Below are positions 33,509-41,354 of a DNA stretch of 64,000 nt, piece by piece. A program made the translations under genes and the position numbers. The notes beneath the pieces were generated by a model. That model was not told the origin of the DNA and did not search any database. It saw only the letters and a program-made list of their open reading frames with translations. Every line of letters starts with the position of its first letter. Position 1 is the stretch's first letter. The stretch is from Streptomyces glaucescens (GTDB lineage Bacteria > Actinomycetota > Actinomycetes > Streptomycetales > Streptomycetaceae), in the NCBI RefSeq assembly GCF_000761215.1, contig NZ_CP009438.1, positions 4,233,001-4,297,000 on the forward strand. The letters run 5' to 3'.

Positions 33509-33689
33509 CGGCCTCACCACCGGCCCCGAGGGGGCCGTCGCGTCGGCGCCTCGGGCGTGCCGCGGGCGTGCCGCGGGCCGGGCGGGGCCTCGCCACCGGC
33601 CCCGCCGGGGCCGTGACGTCGGCGCTTCGCGCCTGCCGCGGGCCGGGCGCCCGAGCTCTGGTGTCGGCCGGGGCCGGACGCCGTCTCCT

Positions 33690-34010
33690 GGCACAGGCCG
33701 AGGACCGGCCCCGGCCCCCGGCAGGAGCCGAAGGACCGGGCCCAACGACCCGAGGACTCGGCTCGGACCCTGCCTCCCGGAAAGTGCCGAGGACTCGGCT
33801 CGGACCCTGCCTCCCGGCATGGGCGGAGGACTCGGCTCGGACCCTGCCTCCCGGCATGGGCCGAGGGCCGGGCACGGACCCCGGCTCCCGGCGAGGGCCG
33901 AAGGACCGGGCCCAACGACCCTGCCTCCCGGCAAGTGCCGAGGACTCGGCTCGAACCCCGCCACCCGCAACGACCGAGGGCCGGGCTCGGACCCCGGCTC
34001 GCGGAAGGGG
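33690..34010. repeat. GC-rich minisatellite (about 37-bp units)
   Basis: Degenerate tandem units built on CTCGGCTCGGACCCTGCCTC and CCGGCATGGGCCGAGGA repeat through this gap, with nearly identical copies at 33751-33865. A 25-bp segment (GCCGAAGGACCGGGCCCAAC and following GACCC) recurs at 33727 and 33897. All frames read Arg/Pro/Gly repeats; no gene is credible. The rest of the 33479-34012 gap is unassigned. Confidence 0.85.
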
Positions 34011-34012
34011 CC

Positions 34013-34765
34013 TCAGTCCTCCCCGGCGGTCCCGCCCGCGCTCGGGTTGGTCTCGAGGAACTGGGAGAGCAGCTCGGTGATGTACCGCTCCGTCGCTTCC
34101 TTGGTGACGCCGAGGCCGGACAGGACTCCCTCGCCGTTCTCGAACTCCAGGAGGGCGAGCAGCAGGTGCTCGGTGCCGATGTAGTTGTGGCCGAGGCGCA
34201 GCGCCTCGCGGAAGGTCAGCTCCAGCGCCTTCTTGGCGTCGGGGCCGTAGGGGACCAGTTCGGGGACCTCGTCGGCGGCGGGCGGCAGCGCGGCCGTCGC
34301 CGCCTGGCGGACCTGGTCCAGCGTGACGCCCTGCGCAGTGATCGCGTGGGCGGCCAGGCCCTCCGGCTCGGCGAGCAGCCCCAGGAGCAGGTGCTCCGGG
34401 CGGCCCTCGGCGTTGCGGGCGGCGATGGCCTCGTTGTGGGCGGCCATGACCACGTTCCGCGCGCGGGGGGTGTAGCGGCTGAACCCCTGGCTGGGATCCA
34501 GGTCCGCGGACTCCTTGGGCACGAACCGCTTCTGCGCCGCCTGCCGGGTGACGCCCATGCTCTTGCCGATGTCCGTCCAGGACGCGCCGGAGCGGCGTGC
34601 CTGGTCCACGAAGTGGCCGATCAGGTGGTCCGCCACGTCGCCGAGGTGCTCGGCGGCGATGACCGCGTCCTGGAGCTGGTCGAGGGGCTGCGGGTGGACC
34701 TTCTTGATGGCCGCGATGAGGTCGTCGAGACGTACGGATGACGTGATCTTGGGGTTCGTCGACAT
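34013..34765 (-). CDS. Clp-N domain protein with helix-turn-helix
   Basis: 250 residues. An N-terminal helical region carries an HTH-like segment (WTDIGKSMGVTRQAAQKRFV, about 63-82). Two Clp R (Clp_N) repeats follow: TPRARNVVMAAHNEAIAARN...HLLLGLLAEP (about 99-133) and GPDAKKALELTFREALRLGH...HLLLALLEFE (about 173-209). There is no AAA+ module, so it is not a chaperone. The likely role is a transcription factor that senses damaged protein or a ligand through the Clp_N fold. Two operator-like repeats cover its promoter (34767-34813), suggesting autoregulation. Confidence 0.85.
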   Translation of the reverse strand: MSTNPKITSSVRLDDLIAAIKKVHPQPLDQLQDAVIAAEHLGDVADHLIGHFVDQARRSGASWTDIGKSMGVTRQAAQKRFVPKESADLDPSQGFSRYTPRARNVVMAAHNEAIAARNAEGRPEHLLLGLLAEPEGLAAHAITAQGVTLDQVRQAATAALPPAADEVPELVPYGPDAKKALELTFREALRLGHNYIGTEHLLLALLEFENGEGVLSGLGVTKEATERYITELLSQFLETNPSAGGTAGED

Positions 34766-34766
34766 G

Positions 34767-34813
34767 TGTCAACCGTAGGTTGCACTCCGAGGGCTGTCAA
34801 CCGATGGTTGACA
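34767..34813. promoter_or_regulatory. double operator and divergent promoter (Clp-N/HTH gene and DUF2786 gene)
   Basis: Site 1 is TGTCAACCGATGGTTGACA (34795-34813), a perfect 8-bp dyad. Site 2 is TGTCAACCGTAGGTTGCA (34767-34784), one base short, 28 bp away. On the minus strand -35 TTGACA (34795-34800) and -10 TACGGT (34772-34777) are spaced by 17 bp and fall inside the two sites; ATG 34765 is 6 nt past the -10. On the plus strand site 1 offers TTGACA for the DUF2786 gene. Confidence 0.75.
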
Positions 34814-34846
34814 CGCGGGTGGGCCGGTCCGTGGCACCATCACCAG

Positions 34847-35974
34847 GTGAGTACGCCCAGCACCGTCGACCGCGCCTTCGAGGCCGCCCTGTACGCCACC
34901 GACGACACCGGGCTCGACACCGGAGCGTCCCTGCTCGCCGCCGACCCGGATGCCGACACGGAGCTCGAACGGCGCGGGCGGGAGTTCGTCGCGGGGGCCT
35001 GGCGGCGCGGCTGGCAGCCGGCGGATGTCGTCCGCGTCGTGCGCCGGGAGCTCGACGACACGCACGTACGGCTCGCCGCAGCGTTGATCCGCGCCCAGGC
35101 ACCGGACGACCGCCCGCGCGGGCGCCGCTGGCGGGCCCAGCTCGACGACCTGTCCGGCCCGCCCGGGACCAGCCCGCCCCGCGCCGACCGCTTCTCGCAC
35201 GCCACCGCGGTCCTGGAGCTGTACCGCCTGCTGCTGCGCCTGCCCGCCCTGGAGCACCTCGACGAGCGGGAACCGGCCCCGGCGCGCCGGGACGCGCCGG
35301 CCGAGTCGCGGATGCTCGCCAGGATCCGCGCGCTGCTCGCCAAGGCGGAGGCGACCGGGTACCCGGAGGAGGCCGAGGCGCTGAGCGCGAAGGCGCAGGA
35401 GCTGATGGCCCGGCACAGCATCGACGAGGCGCTGCTCGCGGCCCGCTCCCCGGACGCCGCCGACGCCCCCGCCGCCTGCCGGATCGGGGTGGAGGCGCCG
35501 TACGAGCAGGCGAAGGCGGTGCTGCTGGACGCGGTGGCCGCCGCGAACCACTGCCGGGCGGTGTGGAACGAGCCCCTCGGCTTCTCGACCGTCGTCGGCT
35601 TCGACGCGGACCTGGAGGCCGTCGAACTGCTCTACACCTCGCTCCTCGTCCAGGCCACGACCGCGATGACGAAGGCGGAGGCGGCGCAGCGCGCGGGCGG
35701 GCGCAAGCGCACGAAGACCTTCCGGCAGTCCTTCCTCGCCGCCTACGCGCACCGCATCGGCACCCGCCTCACGGCCGCCGCGGAGACCCAGGTGACCGAC
35801 GATCTGCTGCCCGTGCTCGCCTCCCGGGCGGTCGCGGTCACCGACCGCGCGGAGCGCATGTTCCCCGAGACCACCACCACCCGGCTGCGCGGCGTCAGCG
35901 ACGCGGCGGGCTGGCACGAGGGCGCCCGCGCGGCCGACCGGGCCCAGGTGGGGCGCCGCCCTCGCCTCGGCTGA
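34847..35974 (+). CDS. DUF2786-domain protein
   Basis: 375 residues from a GTG. The DUF2786 motif ARIRALLAKAEATGYPEEAEALSAKAQELMARHSID lies at about 159-194. The C-terminal region contains VLLDAVAAANHCRAVW and AAQRAGGRKRTKTFRQSFLAAYAHRIG. This family occurs in actinobacteria and phages; its function is unknown. It is divergent from the Clp-N/HTH gene across a shared operator, so both probably answer the same regulator. Confidence 0.8.
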   Translation: MSTPSTVDRAFEAALYATDDTGLDTGASLLAADPDADTELERRGREFVAGAWRRGWQPADVVRVVRRELDDTHVRLAAALIRAQAPDDRPRGRRWRAQLDDLSGPPGTSPPRADRFSHATAVLELYRLLLRLPALEHLDEREPAPARRDAPAESRMLARIRALLAKAEATGYPEEAEALSAKAQELMARHSIDEALLAARSPDAADAPAACRIGVEAPYEQAKAVLLDAVAAANHCRAVWNEPLGFSTVVGFDADLEAVELLYTSLLVQATTAMTKAEAAQRAGGRKRTKTFRQSFLAAYAHRIGTRLTAAAETQVTDDLLPVLASRAVAVTDRAERMFPETTTTRLRGVSDAAGWHEGARAADRAQVGRRPRLG

Positions 35975-35990
35975 CGGCGCGGGGCCGCGC

Positions 35991-36533
35991 TCAGTCCCCG
36001 GCGGGCTGCTGGAAGGGACTCACCGAGGCCTCCGGCACGCCCCCGCCGCGCAGCGCCACAGCGCCGTACGACCAGGGGAACTCGTGGGTCTGCGTGGCGC
36101 CCGGCAGGCCGAAGCGCACCCTTTCGACGGCGAGGCTGCGCTCCGCGCCCGCCGCGCCGCGCGTGTAGCCGATCGTGAAGGTCACGGTGCCTTCGCGGGG
36201 CACGCTCATCCGGCGGGCCGTGGCCTCCTGTGGGTTCACTGCCGCGGTCGTGCTCCCCGCCGCCAGGGTGACGTCGGGGAAGCCCTGGAGCGTGCAGGCC
36301 GTGTCACCGCGGTTGGTGAGCGTGACGGTGACGTTGCCGAGGTCGCCGGCGGCGGGCGCGGCGTCGACGGGCCCGACCGCCACGCCGAGCGCGCCGAGGG
36401 CGCACGGACCGGCGGCCGCGCCCTTCCGGCCGGAGCCGTCGCCGCCGTTCCCGCCGTCACCTCCGTCCCCGTCGCAGCCGGACAGCAGGAGCACGGCGGC
36501 GAGTGCGGTGACGGTGAGCGGCATGACGCGCAT
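35991..36533 (-). CDS. DUF4232 lipoprotein
   Basis: 180 residues. The signal peptide MRVMPLTVTALAAVLLL ends in lipobox LSGC, followed by an Asp/Gly-rich linker and a beta-sandwich DUF4232 domain (GNVTVTLTNRGDTACTLQGFPDVTLAAG). GGGGG lies upstream of ATG 36533. DUF4232 proteins are abundant surface lipoproteins in Streptomyces with no assigned activity. Convergent with the DUF2786 gene, 16 bp apart. Confidence 0.85.
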   Translation of the reverse strand: MRVMPLTVTALAAVLLLSGCDGDGGDGGNGGDGSGRKGAAAGPCALGALGVAVGPVDAAPAAGDLGNVTVTLTNRGDTACTLQGFPDVTLAAGSTTAAVNPQEATARRMSVPREGTVTFTIGYTRGAAGAERSLAVERVRFGLPGATQTHEFPWSYGAVALRGGGVPEASVSPFQQPAGD

Positions 36534-36692
36534 AGGGACCCCCTGGGCCGGTGACGGTGACGGTAACGGGACGATCATCACGCACGGAGACGGCGGCACC
36601 GTCGCCCCCTCCCTCACCGCCCCGCCTCCCGCGCCCCCTCCCGCACTCCCTCGCCTGCCGTTCCCCTTGTCTCCCGTACGCCGGCGGGCGGA

Positions 36693-36977
36693 ATGGGCTG
36701 TTTCCGGGCGCTGAAGCAGACCGCGCGCTCGGGGCTCGCAGCGGAACGCGAGCCGCTGGAACCGCTGCTCGCCCCGCGCGGCGCGGCCGGGCTCGCCGGC
36801 CGGGCGGCGATGCCGCTGCAGGCCCGCCTCCCGGACCGCGACGCCCCGCCGGTGCCCCCGGCCGCCCGTCGCGCCGACGCCCTGCGCGAGGCCACGGCCC
36901 ACGGCGCGCGGGCGGTGCGCGAACGCCGGGACCCGCGGTGGGAGACCGTCCAGGCCGCGCTCACCGACCCGGCCTGA
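36693..36977 (+). CDS. short hypothetical ORF, possibly a truncated gene
   Basis: 94 residues, MGCFRALKQTARSGLAAERE..., Ala/Arg-rich and helical. After the TGA at 36975 the same frame stays open and reads ADTVVRPAARLWLTSLHRM, as if a premature stop had split a longer protein. No ribosome site and no family recognised. It may be a decayed gene or non-coding. The flanking sequence 36534-36692 and 36978-37117 shows nothing else. Confidence 0.25.
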   Translation: MGCFRALKQTARSGLAAEREPLEPLLAPRGAAGLAGRAAMPLQARLPDRDAPPVPPAARRADALREATAHGARAVRERRDPRWETVQAALTDPA

Positions 36978-37117
36978 CCGGCCACCGCCGACACCGTCGT
37001 ACGCCCCGCCGCCCGGCTCTGGCTCACGTCCCTGCACCGGATGTCCGACGGCCCTGGCCGGCGCCTCGGACCACGGGAACGGGTCCGTGGGGCGCGGCTG
37101 AAGGGGGCGGGCCCAGC

Positions 37118-37633
37118 TCAGGAGGCGTCCGCCGTGGGCAGCCCGGACGGCAGCTTCCCGCCCTCGGCCCTGGTGTACGTCTCGGTGCCCGCCGAACCCG
37201 ACCAGGTCACCCGCAGCGTGGTCGAGGTCACGGAGTCGACCGTCCCGGTGCCCCGCGACCGGTCGGCGCCGCCGCAGGACAGCCGGACCGTCCGCTGCCC
37301 GGCGCTCTCGCCGACCCGGCCGCCGCACACCGTTCCCCGGCTGGCGAACAGCCCCGCCTCATCACCGGTGATCACCAGGGCCACGGCCTGTCCGCCGCTG
37401 GTCGCGAGCCAGCTGCCCTCCAGCTCCCCCGGGGCGGCGCCGGACGGGCTCCCGGTGGGGGCGGGGGAGGCCGACGCGGTGGGCGCGGGGGAGGAGGCGG
37501 GCGCGGTGGGCGCCGCCTCGTCCCCGGAGCCGCCGCCGCATGCGCCGAGCAGCAGCACGCCGCCCAGCCCGGCGGCCATGGCCACGGCTCGTGCCCGCCT
37601 GCGCGCTCCGCGCGCGTACGTCGCCGAAGTCAC
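37118..37633 (-). CDS. secreted lipoprotein, hypothetical
   Basis: 171 residues. Arg-rich N-region, hydrophobic core AVAMAAGLGGVLLL and lipobox LGAC, then a Ser/Pro/Ala/Thr linker of about 45 residues and a compact beta-rich domain (LEGSWLATSGGQAVALVITG ... TLRVTWSGSAGTETYTRAEG) with two cysteines that could pair. No named family recognised. Standalone gene. Confidence 0.75.
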   Translation of the reverse strand: MTSATYARGARRRARAVAMAAGLGGVLLLGACGGGSGDEAAPTAPASSPAPTASASPAPTGSPSGAAPGELEGSWLATSGGQAVALVITGDEAGLFASRGTVCGGRVGESAGQRTVRLSCGGADRSRGTGTVDSVTSTTLRVTWSGSAGTETYTRAEGGKLPSGLPTADAS

Positions 37634-37729
37634 TGCGTGCCCCCAGGGATGAACCGGTAGGACGGTACGACCGCAGCAAGCTACCAGCCCGTAACCGCCC
37701 CGCCACCTCTTCCCGCGACGGAATCCCGG

Positions 37730-38035
37730 CTACCAGGACGCCTTGCGCACCCCCGGCAGGTATCCGGCGTGCGCCTGTTCCCGCAGCGACACCCGGGACA
37801 GCCCGAACGCCCGGAGGTACCCGCGCGGGCGGCCGTCCACCTGATCCCGGTTGCGGACGCGCGTGGCACTCGCGTCGCGCGGCTGGCGGCGCAGCTCGGC
37901 CCGGGCCGCGGCGCGTTCGGCGTCCGGGGTGGAGGGCCGGCGGATGATCTCCTTCAGCTCGGCCCGCCGCGCGGCGTACCGGGCGACGGTCTCCCGGCGC
38001 CTCTCGTTCTTCGCGATCTTGCTCTTCTTCGCCAT
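37730..38035 (-). CDS. rpsN: 30S ribosomal protein S14, zinc-free paralogue
   Basis: 101 residues, MAKKSKIAKNERRRETVARY through RVSLREQAHAGYLPGVRKASW. This is the long, cysteine-free S14 form that replaces the zinc-binding S14 when zinc is scarce. Its ATG overlaps the rpmB stop by one base (TGATG), so the two are coupled. By comparison with S. coelicolor it belongs to the Zur regulon. Confidence 0.93.
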   Translation of the reverse strand: MAKKSKIAKNERRRETVARYAARRAELKEIIRRPSTPDAERAAARAELRRQPRDASATRVRNRDQVDGRPRGYLRAFGLSRVSLREQAHAGYLPGVRKASW

Positions 38036-38271
38036 CAGACCCGCACCCCTCGGGCCCGGATCCGCGCGACGGCGGCCTCGATCCCGATCGTGTCGACGGT
38101 CTTGATGCCCCGGGCGCTCAGCTTCAGCCGTACGTACCGGTTCTCGCTGGGCAGCCAGTAGCGCTTGGACTGGACGTTGGGGTCGAAACGGCGCGAGGAG
38201 CGCCGGTGGGAGTGGGAGATCGTGTTGCCGAAGCCGGGCCGGGCGCCGGTCAGCATGCAGTGGGCGGACAT
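38035..38271 (-). CDS. rpmB: 50S ribosomal protein L28, zinc-free paralogue
   Basis: 78 residues, MSAHCMLTGARPGFGNTISHSHRRSSRRFDPNVQ... The paired CxxC zinc ligands of the C+ form are absent (one Cys only). First gene of the leftward rpmB-rpsN pair, divergent from rpmG across the Zur-type site. Confidence 0.92.
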   Translation of the reverse strand: MSAHCMLTGARPGFGNTISHSHRRSSRRFDPNVQSKRYWLPSENRYVRLKLSARGIKTVDTIGIEAAVARIRARGVRV

Positions 38272-38301
38272 CGGGTGACGTACCTCTCCTCGATCGAAGT
38301 A

Positions 38302-38319
38302 GAAATGGAATTCATTTTC
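38302..38319. promoter_or_regulatory. Zur-box-like palindrome between rpmB and rpmG
   Basis: GAAATGGAATTCATTTTC: the two 9-bp halves match at 7 of 9 positions (GAAATGGAA versus GAAAATGAA) in a local AT-rich patch. It resembles the actinobacterial Zur consensus (TGAAAATGATTTTCA type). It lies between the divergent zinc-free ribosomal genes, whose orthologues in S. coelicolor are Zur-repressed. Confidence 0.8.
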
Positions 38320-38334
38320 AGTAACATAGCAGCC

Positions 38335-38499
38335 ATGGCACGCAACGAACTCCGCCCGGTCGTCAGGCTCCGGTCCACCGCCGGCACCGGCTACACCTAT
38401 GTGACCCGGAAGAACCGCCGCAACGACCCGGACCGCATGACCCTGCGCAAGTACGACCCGGTCGCCGGCCGCCACGTCGACTTCCGAGAGGAGCGCTGA
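38335..38499 (+). CDS. rpmG: 50S ribosomal protein L33, zinc-free paralogue
   Basis: 54 residues, MARNELRPVVRLRSTAGTGYTYVTRKNRRN... ending FREER, without the CxxC pairs of the zinc form. First gene of a tight rightward cluster (rpmG, rpmE, COG0523, rpsR). Confidence 0.92.
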   Translation: MARNELRPVVRLRSTAGTGYTYVTRKNRRNDPDRMTLRKYDPVAGRHVDFREER

Positions 38500-38504
38500 C
38501 CGCC

Positions 38505-38753
38505 GTGCGCCAGGGAATCCACCCCGACTACGGCCCCGTCGTCTTCCGCGACCGTGCCGCGAACCACGCCTTCCTCACCCGGTCCACCATGACCAGTGAC
38601 AAGACGATCGAGTGGGAGGACGGCAACACGTACCCGGTCGTCGACGTCGAGATCTCGGACGTCAGCCACCCCTTCTACACCGGCACCGCCCGTGTCCTGG
38701 ACACCGCGGGCCGCGTCGAGCGCTTCGAGCGCCGGTACGGGAAGCGGAGCTGA
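38505..38753 (+). CDS. rpmE2: 50S ribosomal protein L31 type B (zinc-free)
   Basis: 82 residues, MRQGIHPDYGPVVFRDRAAN..., type B L31 with no zinc-binding cysteines. GTG start with GAGAGGAG at the end of rpmG, 5 bp gap. In S. coelicolor and Bacillus the C- L31 displaces zinc-bound L31 to release zinc. Confidence 0.93.
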   Translation: MRQGIHPDYGPVVFRDRAANHAFLTRSTMTSDKTIEWEDGNTYPVVDVEISDVSHPFYTGTARVLDTAGRVERFERRYGKRS

Positions 38754-38758
38754 GAGCC

Positions 38759-39889
38759 GTGCCCGACCTCTCCGTCGTGATCGTCGGCGGACTGCACTCC
38801 GCCGCCCGCGGGGCGGCCGTCCGCCGGCTGCTCGCCGACGTCCCCGGCAGCGTCGTCCTCCACCACGACCTGGCGACCGCCGCGGACGGCACCGTGGTCC
38901 GCACCGTCCGCGACGCCGGGGGCCTGCGGGACACCGGTACGGCCCCGCTGGTCAACGACTGCGCGTGCTGCGCGCTGCGCGAGGACCTGGTGCCCGAACT
39001 GCGGCGGCTCGCCGACGCGGGGGACACCCGGCTCGCCGTCGTCGAGCTGTGGGACTCCGTCGAGCCGAAGGCCATGGCCGAGGTCGTCGCGGCCGGCGGC
39101 CTCACCGTCACCGGGGTGATCACCGCCGTCGACCCCGCGCTGCTGCTGCCGTACCTGGGCAACGGCGACGACCTCGCCGGGGCCGGGCTCGCGGCCGCCG
39201 CCACCGACCGGCGGACCGTCGCCGACACCTTCGCCCGCCAGCTCGAGTACGCCCCCGTCCTCGCCGTCGCCGACTCCCCGGAGGCCGACGACGAGGACCA
39301 CGAGCTGCTCGCCCAGCTGCACCCGACGGCCCGCCGGATCGCGATCGCCCACGGTGACCTGGCCGGCGCCGCGCTCGGCGGGTTCGACATCGAGGCCGCC
39401 GCAGCGGCCCAGCACCCGGCCTGCGCGCTGCTGCCCGCCGAGGCCGACGCGCACGGGGTGGGCACCCTCGTCTGGCGCCACCGCCGCCCCTTCCACCCCG
39501 AGCGGCTCTACCAGGCGCTGGAGGACCTGACCTGCGCCGCCGCCCGCAGCCGGGGACGGTTCTGGCTCGCCGACCGGCCGGACACCCTGCTGCACTGGGA
39601 CGCGGCCGGCGGCGCGCTGTGCGTGGAGAGCGCCGGCCCCTGGCTCGCCTCGCTGCCCGACGCGGCCTGGGAGATGGTCCCGCCGGTGCGCCGCGCCGCC
39701 GCCGCGCTGGAGTGGCACCCGGAGCACGGGGACCGCTGCCAGCACCTGGTCTTCACCTCGCCCGGCCTGGACCGCGAGGGCCTTCGCGGCCTGCTGGAGT
39801 CCTGCCTGCTCACCGACGCCGAGTACGCCGCCGGGCGCGACGCCTGGAGGCGGCTGCCGTCCGCCTTCGACACCCTCCTGGAGGTCTGA
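38759..39889 (+). CDS. COG0523-family metallochaperone-like protein with degenerate P-loop
   Basis: 376 residues. The family CxCC zinc motif is present (NDCACCALREDLV), along with VVELWDSVEPKAMAE, TAVDPALLLPYL and the C-terminal CobW_C domain (FHPERLYQALEDL). The expected Walker A (GFLGAGKTT) is replaced by VGGLHSAARGAAV, with no GxxxxGK. GTP binding by the usual loop is therefore unlikely. It sits between zinc-free L31 and S18 genes in a Zur-type cluster, so a zinc-handling role under starvation fits. Confidence 0.85.
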   Translation: MPDLSVVIVGGLHSAARGAAVRRLLADVPGSVVLHHDLATAADGTVVRTVRDAGGLRDTGTAPLVNDCACCALREDLVPELRRLADAGDTRLAVVELWDSVEPKAMAEVVAAGGLTVTGVITAVDPALLLPYLGNGDDLAGAGLAAAATDRRTVADTFARQLEYAPVLAVADSPEADDEDHELLAQLHPTARRIAIAHGDLAGAALGGFDIEAAAAAQHPACALLPAEADAHGVGTLVWRHRRPFHPERLYQALEDLTCAAARSRGRFWLADRPDTLLHWDAAGGALCVESAGPWLASLPDAAWEMVPPVRRAAAALEWHPEHGDRCQHLVFTSPGLDREGLRGLLESCLLTDAEYAAGRDAWRRLPSAFDTLLEV

Positions 39890-39895
39890 CCACCG

Positions 39896-40129
39896 ATGCC
39901 CCGCACACCGGACCGCAAGCCCGCCAAGAACCGGCCGAACCCGCTGGAGCAGGCAGGCGTGACGTACATCGACTACAAGGACACGGACCTGCTGCGGAAG
40001 TTCATCTCCGACCGCGGCAAGATCCGCAGCCGCCGGGTCACCCGGGTCGGCCCCCAGCAGCAGCGGCGGCTGGCCCGCGCGATCGAGAACGCCCGGGAGA
40101 TGGCCCTGCTGCCGTACCCGGGCCGCTGA
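39896..40129 (+). CDS. rpsR2: 30S ribosomal protein S18, zinc-free paralogue
   Basis: 77 residues, MPRTPDRKPAKNRPNPLEQAGVTYIDYKDTDLLRKFISDRGKI..., S18 fold without cysteines. Last gene of the cluster, 6 bp after the COG0523 gene. Confidence 0.93.
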   Translation: MPRTPDRKPAKNRPNPLEQAGVTYIDYKDTDLLRKFISDRGKIRSRRVTRVGPQQQRRLARAIENAREMALLPYPGR

Positions 40130-40154
40130 CACCCCGCACCGGTTCTCCCCGTAC

Positions 40155-40190
40155 CGACGGGCCCCGCCGCACCCGAGGCGGGGCCCGTCG
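40155..40190 (+). terminator. terminator of the rpmG-rpsR2 cluster
   Basis: A perfect 14-bp stem CGACGGGCCCCGCC / GGCGGGGCCCGTCG with an 8-nt loop, 25 bp after rpsR2. Confidence 0.8.
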
Positions 40191-40331
40191 GCGTGCGCGC
40201 GCGAATCCGGCACCGCGTACGCGAGGGCGGAAGGAAGTTCAATGGAACACAAAGGCGATGACACGCGTCTGTTCTTAGTACGGCACCACTTCGGCGAAGC
40301 GGGGGCAAAACCGTAGTCACGGGACCACCCG

Positions 40332-40349
40332 CCGTGCACGTGCATCTGC
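40332..40349 (+). promoter_or_regulatory. 18-mer element upstream of the DUF397 gene
   Basis: CCGTGCACGTGCATCTGC, 93 bp before GTG 40443. The same 18 bases occur in opposite orientation upstream of the ATPase gene (41355-41372). The site contains the palindrome TGCACGTGCA, and CATCTGC pairs with GCAGATG 10 bp downstream. Confidence 0.7.
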
Positions 40350-40442
40350 TCATGCAAGTGCAGATGAACAGGGTTATGATCCGGCACAGTTGACCACTGC
40401 ATCTATGGCCACTTCAGCCAGTGCACCACCGGGGAGCGATCT

Positions 40443-40685
40443 GTGGACCACGACGTGTACAACGGCATGGCCGCCACCGAGCTGCGCGGTGCGGCCTGGC
40501 AGAAGAGCAGACACAGCAACTCGCAGGGGTCATGCGTGGAGTTCGCCCGGCTGCCGGGCGGAAGGGTCGCCGTACGCAATTCCAACTTCCCCGACGGACC
40601 CGCGCTGGTGTACACGCGCGCGGAGATCGAGGCCATGCTGCTCGGCGTGAAGGACGGCGAGTTCGACCACCTCGTGGCCGGCTGA
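40443..40685 (+). CDS. DUF397 protein (whiJ-associated small protein)
   Basis: 80 residues. WQKSRHSNSQGSCVEFARLPGGRVAVRNS is the DUF397 signature (W-KS-S-G-CVE), ending YTRAEIEAMLLGVKDGEFD. These small proteins are encoded with XRE/DUF5753 regulators and RsbW-like ATPases in whiJ-type loci and modulate the regulator. Both partners are present here. Confidence 0.88.
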   Translation: MDHDVYNGMAATELRGAAWQKSRHSNSQGSCVEFARLPGGRVAVRNSNFPDGPALVYTRAEIEAMLLGVKDGEFDHLVAG

Positions 40686-40743
40686 ACGGGGCGGACCGGC
40701 ACGGATCGCCGCGGATGTCCACGTCGTCGCCGGGACGCGCGGA

Positions 40744-40773
40744 GAACCGCGGCACACGCGGGTGCCGCGGTTC
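40744..40773. terminator. bidirectional terminator between DUF397 and ATPase genes
   Basis: GAACCGCGGCAC pairs perfectly with GTGCCGCGGTTC around a 6-nt loop, between convergent genes. Confidence 0.75.
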
Positions 40774-40774
40774 C

Positions 40775-41269
40775 TCAGCCGGCGGGCTGGAGCCGGAACA
40801 GCGCCCAGACGACCTTGCCACTGAGCGTGCCGGCCAGCGGGTGCCAGCCCCAGCTGTCGCAGAACGAGTCGACGAGGAACAGCCCGCGGCCGGACTCCGC
40901 GGAGAAGTCGTCGGCCTCGCGCGCCACCGGGCTGTCGTTGCTGGGGTCGCGCACCGCGCACACCAGCCGTTCCGTCCAGCGCATCAGGTGCAGCCGTACC
41001 GGCGGCTCCTGCCCGAGGGCCCGCGGGGCGCCGGGAACGGCGTGCCGCAGGGCGTTGGTGACGAGTTCCGAGACGACCAGGCACACGTCGTCGAACCGGT
41101 CGCCCAGGTCCCACTGGTCGAGGGTCCTGCGGGTGAACTGGCGCGCGTCGCGCACCGCTTCGAAGCGGGCGGGCAGGGCGCAGGAGGCGGCACTGGAGAC
41201 GGCGGTGGGGTCCAGCGGCGGAAGGCCCTGCCGTAACGGCTCGAGCATGGTCGATCCATTCGTTGCCAT
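40775..41269 (-). CDS. RsbW/SpoIIAB-like ATP-binding protein of a whiJ-type locus
   Basis: 164 residues. The HATPase fold shows the N-box LVVSELVTNALRHA and G-box GRGLFLVDSFCDSWGW. This is the abundant streptomycete family of orphan anti-sigma-like kinases. ATG 41269 has GGGAG 8 nt upstream; an internal ATG at 41248 is possible. Convergent with DUF397 and divergent from the XRE regulator. Confidence 0.88.
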   Translation of the reverse strand: MATNGSTMLEPLRQGLPPLDPTAVSSAASCALPARFEAVRDARQFTRRTLDQWDLGDRFDDVCLVVSELVTNALRHAVPGAPRALGQEPPVRLHLMRWTERLVCAVRDPSNDSPVAREADDFSAESGRGLFLVDSFCDSWGWHPLAGTLSGKVVWALFRLQPAG

Positions 41270-41354
41270 GCGGGGCACTCCCGGGATTCGCGGTCGTTGC
41301 GATGCAGCGGTGGCGCGGCACCCATGGTTTCGGAAGCGCAGAGCAGATGCAAGG

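Noticed and set aside
33690..34010. CRISPR array
   Set aside because: Repeats are degenerate, abutting and not separated by unique spacers of constant length; no cas genes.
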